DNA of 64,000 nucleotides from Siphonodentalium dalli (taxonomy: Eukaryota; Mollusca; Scaphopoda; Gadilida; Siphonodentaliidae), in the NCBI GenBank assembly GCA_032622095.1, contig CP136064.1, positions 219,992,205-220,056,204 of the forward strand. The letters run 5' to 3'. How positions within the stretch are numbered: position 1 is the first letter of the stretch; the number at the start of each line of letters is the position of its first letter. The notes beneath the pieces are model-generated. The model was not told the DNA's origin. It ran no database searches and saw only the letters and a program-made list of their open reading frames with translations. Below are positions 57,621-64,000 of this stretch, one piece after another. Position numbers and translations under genes: made by a program.

Positions 57621-57776
57621 TACAGTAATGCCCAAATTAATCGACTGCTTAACCACAGCAGAATTATCGGTAACTTTTCAGGATTTAGTCGGAAATATGG
57701 CTTGTTGCCATTCATCTGAAAAGTTACCCATAATTCTGCTGTGGTTAAGCAGTCGATTAATTAGGGCATAGCTGTA
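57621..57776. mobile_element. TA-flanked foldback MITE, family A, copy 7, shortened
   Basis: TACAGTAATGCCCAAATTAA to GGGCATAGCTGTA. The inner part of the right arm is missing after cattcatctg. Confidence 0.88.
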
Positions 57777-59755
57777 CTTTATTTACTTTTGAGTTTTGAA
57801 GCTATCAGGTGTTCTCTTTTGATCAAAAATGTAAAACGTATGGTGGGTAACAGTGATGAATATTGATCATCATTTATCATAACAACCGCAGGGTGTAATA
57901 TATAGTCTATCTGATTTTTCAACGTCACCAATTATATAGTTATTACCGATATATTGAAATTCCAAAATCAGAGCAGTATTTCATTTCCTCATCCAGTTCG
58001 ACAAGAATTAGTCAAATAAAATAAAATTTCCGGCACTGGATCAAACAATGGAGCTTTCCATAGAGGCCTTCACCCACAGCGGTATGGTACCACCCAACTG
58101 GTAAAAAGACTTTATCCACATAAATATTATCTGTTACCCGAGATCGACTTCCGTAGTGAACACATCAGCACTTGCCTTATGTTAACTGTCTGAAACAGAT
58201 TCATGTATATGATTCGTGCAAATTTTGATATTTTAAACTGTTTGATTTAAAAAAAAAATATTTAAATTCAATTTTTAATTTTTGTTTTCTAAATTTTTTT
58301 ATTTTTTAGATTGAAACTTTCAAAAAAAATTTTTTTATTTAATTTAAAAAAAAAAAAATTTGGTTTTTTTTTTCTTCAGATTTTTAGAATGGAACTTAAA
58401 AATAAAATTATAACAAAAATTATTTGTTTAAAAATTTTAATTAAAAAAAATAAGGCCGATATAACATCCTCCGGTGTACCCCGAGGCACCACACCAAATT
58501 TGGATGAAATTGGTCAAGGCTCTGGAAGAAAAATTGCAAACAGACCAGAACAGACAGACAGATCACTGAACTCTTTAATATATAAGCAGAGAACACACAT
58601 TAGTTTTGCCATTAAATATGAAAATTATGACAAGTGTCATGCTAAATGAAAAACATTGTTATAATCATGGATAAATTTATAACATCATGCCGCAAATATA
58701 AATCTCAGTACATTATGATTTGACAACAAAAAAGTCGTTTGAATATAGCCAATTTAACACTGAAAGTATGCATGGATATAAAAAAAATTAGGGTGAAGAA
58801 AGATGGCAGCAGAATTTTCAATGCAGCCATTGGTCCGCTCAGTCGCTGATTGGTCAAAAATATCCGCTAATAATTATTTGATTGACAGCTGTGGAAAGGT
58901 CCATAATGTTCGACTTCAAAGAACTGATAGGGTCACATTAATAGTACTAAGATATTGTTTACTACCTGTGTTTCTCGACTGATTTTGATCATTGTACAAA
59001 CATTTTACATGCGGTCATTAATCACATGTACGCTTAGCGTATGCTCATATTATCAGAATATATATATTATGTCCAATGTCTGTTCATGGTCAGATCTCAG
59101 TGATATTTGGTTCACCACTATGAGGACATTCAATGGCGTGTTCAGTCCTTTTGTTAGGTTTTTCTTTTTATAGTTATTAATCTATGTTTATATGGAAATG
59201 CTGATTTTTGGGTCCATCTGTCTGAGTATATCAGTCATAAGTTATAGGTATGCCAACACTGGGCGGTATGCCATAAGGGGGTATACTCCGGACAACAGTC
59301 CATCTCTTGTGCTGCAGATCTGTAATGACTATAGATCCTGGTCCAGTTTAAGTCAGGATTTATTGATCATTATCCAGTCAGAAATTATTGTTTTATGGGC
59401 TGACAACTCAGGAAAATTTCTCCCATTTGTCTTCAAATATTGTATACATGATCTTAAATTTGTTTTCTTTGAAATTTCTATTTCCAAATGTAATTGATGA
59501 TATGGATATCACATTTGTCAACATAATCAGCCTCTTAGTTAATGTCAATCTATCTCCACCATTGAAACTCTTTGCATAAATTACCATAATTTAATGTTTG
59601 TTTTGTCATTTCATCATTCCATAATGTGATATATAGATAATGTCTTAAATAAAAACATGGAAATGCACAAACCTTTAATTATACATTATTTGCCAACAAG
59701 ACACTGAACAAGAATGTTAAACCTTATGTTGTTACAATTGATAAACATAATGTGA
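57777..59755. other. Intergenic, no gene recognised
   Basis: A strongly A/T-rich low-complexity stretch lies at 58240-58450. It is followed by a short repeat-like segment (cggtgtaccccgaggcacca). Open frames near 58311 and 58955-59579 lack domains. Confidence 0.35.
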
Positions 59756-60209
59756 TTAACCCTTTCATGGCGGGAGTTTCTTGAATTGTTGCGAAAACCC
59801 TGTGCCAATGTGTTCTCTTATATATGCGAGTCAAGAGAATGCATTGGCCTAACAAATTTTGTATTATTTTTTATAATTGTTAAAGAATGTAAGAAAAAAT
59901 GAAAAAAAATTGTTAAAGAATGTAAGAAATAATGATAAATAATTGTTAAAGAATTTAAGAAAAAATGAAGAAAAATGATAAAAATTGTTAAAGAATGCAA
60001 GAAAAAATGATAAAAAAAATGATAAAATTGTTACAGAAAATAATAAAAAATGATAAAAATTTATATAAAATGTAAGAAAAAATAAGAAAAAATAATAATT
60101 GATAAACAATTGTTAGGCCAATGAATTCTCATATATGCGAGGCGACCTATGGTCGAGTCACAGGGTCTTTAATGTTGAGCCAGCGCAGCTCCCGTCATCA
60201 AAGGGTTAA
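59756..60209. mobile_element. TTAA-flanked palindromic MITE, B type with expanded AT-rich interior
   Basis: TTAACCCTTTCATGGCGGGA to ctcccgtcatcaaagggttaa. The interior has about ten variants of ttgttaaagaatgtaagaaa, the source of spurious Phe/Leu-rich minus-strand frames. Confidence 0.85.
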
Positions 60210-60988
60210 AAGCAACTAATTAAGGGGGTTCCATCCCTGAGCTATGTCAGGAGTTGGACAGTTTAGACGGACATACACAGAAAACTACTTAATTGTTAAG
60301 CTAGTACACCACATGAAGGAATCTATGCTATACTATCTGAAGACCACATCATGCATATTATATATAACAACAAAATTGTCAAAAAGATGACTTTACTTAT
60401 AGTTTTAGAAGGGACATTTTGGGAAGAGCATTCTCATCGAGTATACAGATTGAGTGGAAATTAATAACTGCCATAAAAAGTACATGACCTGAACTAGTAA
60501 AAGGCTGGTGTTCAATACTGCTTCAAGAATCTCAACATCACGTTAGATGCTTTATTCTTCATTATAATATATGGGGATATGATGCTATATTAAGGAATTA
60601 AAATCTAACTCAACACTAATATGATACAAATGAAGCCTCCTGTCATATAACCCATAGAACCAAGACAATAAGCTATTTGGTGATTAGATCTTGGATTATC
60701 TGTGAAATCCAAGATTTTTTGCAAGATTGATTCAGAGAAATTCTTTGTTGAAAAGCTCTTGCCGTTTTTTGGCTGGATTTATGCAAAACGTGCGTCTCAC
60801 CCTTAAGAATAAATCGGCGAGAATTGACATTGAACGGAATTTATACGGTATTATACCGTATGTTATTCGGCTACTTTAATACAATGTTATAAGCCCATAA
60901 ATGCAACAAGAAATACGTTAATTGCATATGTATAGCGGACAGGCAGACATGTGTAAATATAGATTTAGATGATGGATCTTAAAAGGAT
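60210..60988. other. Intergenic, nothing recognised
   Basis: No coding potential, RNA gene or repeat recognised. Confidence 0.35.
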
Positions 60989-61492
60989 TTAAAGGCACGT
61001 GCGGCCTTAATTGTCGAAAATATTCATATTTGTTCCAAACACCGTAAACAGAAAAACAATAAGACGCATACAGTTCCGTTCATATATATACCATGACCAT
61101 CGCGTAAACAGCATGTTACCATAAAGACCTACTATATTTTACCTAAGCAGGAGCCTGATTGTGTCACAGAAGACAACACAATGCTACTGGCTAATCACAC
61201 ACAAATGGCATAAACGCTCTTTATTAGTTCCATATCAGGTATTCACCGACAAAGAACGCTCTTTATGTTTACCATCATAATATAAACAAACACCAGAAAA
61301 GTAACTTTTTACTCTTTTGTTTACATAACAATGGTCAAACATATGAGAATAACATACTGTTTATGCGACATGTCTTATTTGTATACGGACAAAGTCTATC
61401 TATATTTTGATGTTCTTTCTGTTTGTGGCGGTTTTTGACGGGTGGAGATATTTTCACAGGATACCCACCGCCAAGGCCAACCGTGTCTTTAA
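60989..61492. mobile_element. Family H inverted-repeat element
   Basis: tttaaaggcacgtgcggcc at the left and ggccaaccgtgtctttaa at the right are imperfect inverted ends. Internal cataccgttcatatata, aaacgctctttattagttcc and gacgggtggagatattttca are shared, in part inverted, with 63335-63854. Confidence 0.7.
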
Positions 61493-62172
61493 TTTAAATA
61501 GAATTTCTATAAGAAATAAATTATATGAGGGTTACGCCGTTTAAGCACATTTAGTGTGTAGTGCATGCGAAGCACAATGTGCCCAACGGCAACAGCGCAA
61601 TCAATACGAATCAATTAAACCCACTCAAACTAGTATACAGTCTTTTCTTAAAGATGGTCTATCTCTTTTAAGTTATAACATAGTCGTATAAGAGCGACGT
61701 ATTTTATCCCAAAGGGTTAGATGCGTGAATTTAAACCAAAAATTGGGTACAAACAGAAACATGTTTGGTAACGAGATCTTTCACTGGTATAGATCACTAC
61801 ACCATACCGCATGACATTTAGGATAAGTAAGCTATACACTGATGTTGCGAAGTACTTAGACGAAAATAAAACAAAATTATAAAGTATTTTGGCAGTATTG
61901 CTATTTAGTTAGCGAATGGGAATAATTTGCAGAGTAGAATCATGGGAACTATATTTTTTGCCGGAGGGATGCGCGCAGTGACTGTTAACTTTCTTTCCAA
62001 TAAATTTGTCGCAGAAGACGGTCGCTTATTTTGACAACTCTCCCTCCCTCCCTGTTTTTTGTTTTTTTGTTTTGGGAAATATGCATTCGATTGGTGTATC
62101 CCCCCTTTTGGCCTACATCTATATAGGCGGTTATTGTGCCTCAAAAAATTGTCACCCACATGTTTGTATTGG

Positions 62173-63167
62173 TTACTACTCAGGGATGTGCCTAGAGGGG
62201 GGGTGGGGGTGTCTCACCCCCCCCCCAACTTTGGTCAAAATTTTCAACAGTTGGAAATTTCATACCTGCCAAAACATTAGTTGGAATGGTCATCAGTTGG
62301 AAATTTTCCAACCTTAGGGGGGTGACAGGTTGGAAATTTCCAACACTTGGAAAGCTTGTGTCCTGGTCCTCCCCCATGGCTAGTCAAAACTGCTACTAAA
62401 TTTAAGAAAACAATATTGTCATACATTTGGTCAACATTGTCATTGTCATCATTTGGAAATTTTCCAACCTAAGTGGGGGGGGGGGTGTCAGGTTTGAAAT
62501 TTCCAACTCTAAGAAGACTTGAGGCTAGTCTAGATGCTAGGATTTTGCGATTTTCTTGTTCAGATTTCAAAATTTTCGAACACCGGGCCGAACCATGACT
62601 ACTGTCCCTCCCCCGTGACCAATACAAAACTGCTAAACAATAGTTTAGTACATTCGGTCAAACTTGTGGACTGAAATGGTCATCAGTTGGAGAATTTTCC
62701 AATCTAAGAGGGAGTATGAGGTTTGAAATTTCCAACACTAGGGAAGCTTCAGTTGAGGCCAGTCTAGATGCTAGGATTTGCGATTTTCTTGTATAGTTTT
62801 CCAAATTTTCTCACACCGGGCTGAACAAACATGGACGGACACAATGTCCTGGTCTCTTACCCGTAGCCGTGTGCATTTGTCTGGATTCCAGTAGGCTACT
62901 AGATGTTAGGATTTATGCAATTCTCAGGTTAAAGTATCTGAATTTTCTTATACCGGGCATATAGAACAACATAGTTTATGAATACATATGATGTGCAAGG
63001 GGTGCAAATGGATTTATGCAAAACTTGTGTTTGGTCGGTGATTCTGATTCAAGGGGGGGGGGGAGCAAATGGAATTATGCAAAAGTTGTGTTTGGTGTCT
63101 GATTCTGATTCAAGGGGGGGGGGGGTGCAATTGAACTAGACCCTCTAGCCACATCCCTGTTACTACT
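62173..63167. mobile_element. hAT-like element with 8-bp TSD TTACTACT
   Basis: The element is 62181-63159. CAGGGATGTGCCTAGAGGG and CCCTCTAGCCACATCCCTG are inverted, and TTACTACT flanks both sides. The interior has several copies of cagttggaaattttccaacc and runs of G or C. Confidence 0.92.
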
Positions 63168-63334
63168 ACATTTATTGTATCGGCTTCCTGTAAATAATTA
63201 TGATTTTCTTAACCGATAGCTATTAACGCATTCCAGTTGTTGTCTTTCATTCTAACCCTGTGGGATAAATATAGTTATCAGTCTATAAATTATTAGATAT
63301 GAATCAGGCCCCTGTCCGGAAATGCTTTTATCGA

Positions 63335-63854
63335 TTAAAGATACGGGCGGCTTTGGCGGTGGGTATGCTGTTAAAATATTCACCTCCGTCAAAAACCGCC
63401 ATGAACAGAAATAATATTAAAATATAGACAGACCTTGTTCTTATACCAATCAGAAATATGGCATAAACAGTATGTTATTGTCAAATGTTTTTCCTTTGTT
63501 GTGTAAACAAAAGCAAAAAAACGTCACATAACCTGGCTTTAGATCCGGATATGGTAAACACAAAGAGCGTTATTTGTTACTGTTTTCCTGATATGGAAAT
63601 AATAAAGAGCGTTTATATCATATGTGTGTGATTAACCAATAGAATTACGCTGTGTTATGTAAACAGAAGCAACACTTCTGTAACAGCAGGCTCTTGTTTA
63701 CGTACACCGTCGTACGTCCTGACGACAACATACTATTTACGCGCTGATTGTGTTTGGCATATGAACAAAACTATTTATATTTTAATATTCCTTCTGTTGA
63801 TGGCGATTTGAACAAATAAGAATATTTCTGCAACGAACGCCGCCCGTGCCTTTA
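63335..63854. mobile_element. Family H inverted-repeat element
   Basis: ttaaagatacgggcggc and gccgcccgtgcctttaa are inverted ends; TTAA or TA may be the target. Shares ggcggtgggtatgctgttaa and gtcaaaaaccgccatgaaca with the copies at 25400 and 60989. Confidence 0.75.
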
Positions 63855-64000
63855 AAATGTATTATCTTTCGAATATTTTCTGGTCTAAAAACGTGTGGTT
63901 GTTTTAATAGCAAACGAACAATGGTCGTTAACAGATACCAGAAATTGTATTGTGTATTTTTTTTCACAAATAAACGTTAATTAAACTCATTATCGCTTAT

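Noticed and set aside
59818-60109. Phe/Leu-rich minus-strand frames resembling membrane segments
   Set aside because: They come from AT-rich repeats inside a TTAA-flanked MITE.

Overview
This is eukaryotic, intron-rich, AT-rich DNA holding two recognisable animal genes in head-to-head orientation, surrounded and invaded by many short non-autonomous DNA transposons. The gene content, the long introns, the frequent acatgtacatgta-type runs and the 'gagttatggccctt' tandem repeats suggest a lophotrochozoan, most likely a mollusc. That placement is an inference, because no marker here fixes the species.

Minus strand, about 12498-26318: the 5' part of a JARID2 gene (PRC2 accessory subunit). Five coding exons join in consistent phase to 1425 codons. 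They carry a ubiquitin-interacting motif, the EED-binding methyl-lysine mimic (AQRKFAQ), the conserved TEDFLTFLCLRG block and a very long disordered exon with a CtBP-type PLDLS motif. The JmjN, ARID, JmjC and zinc-finger exons were not found in the first 12.4 kb and presumably lie beyond the left edge.

Plus strand, 29791-52071: a complete PIGT gene (GPI transamidase subunit) in ten exons. All splice junctions are GT/AG and in phase, giving a 600-residue protein with signal peptide, lumenal domain, the conserved [14 protein letters not shown] block and one C-terminal membrane segment. The two start codons are about 3.5 kb apart and a hAT-like element sits between them.

Mobile DNA fills most of the rest. 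Eight hAT-like elements have exact 8-bp target duplications (1841-3038, 19821-20800, 22514-22887, 27296-28392, 35065-36221, 41441-43375 with 41538-42505 nested inside it, 62181-63159), and a smaller palindrome-ended element with an 8-bp duplication lies at 53125-53506. There are also TA-flanked foldback MITEs (seven copies), TTAA-flanked piggyBac-like palindromic MITEs (about ten copies), a 'GAATGAGGTCCCCAGAGGG' palindrome family, an 814-bp element with a 6-bp duplication and a decayed BED-finger fragment, a tRNA-like SINE segment and a 161-bp tandem repeat (55.2-56.1 kb). No intact transposase or reverse transcriptase was seen.

From 52.1 kb to the right end no host gene was recognised. I found no evidence of a previously undescribed multi-gene system. 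The points most worth checking are the conserved PRC2-binding motifs in the JARID2 exons, the modular TTAA palindromes, the 6-bp-duplication element and the pair of minus-strand repeat ORFs.
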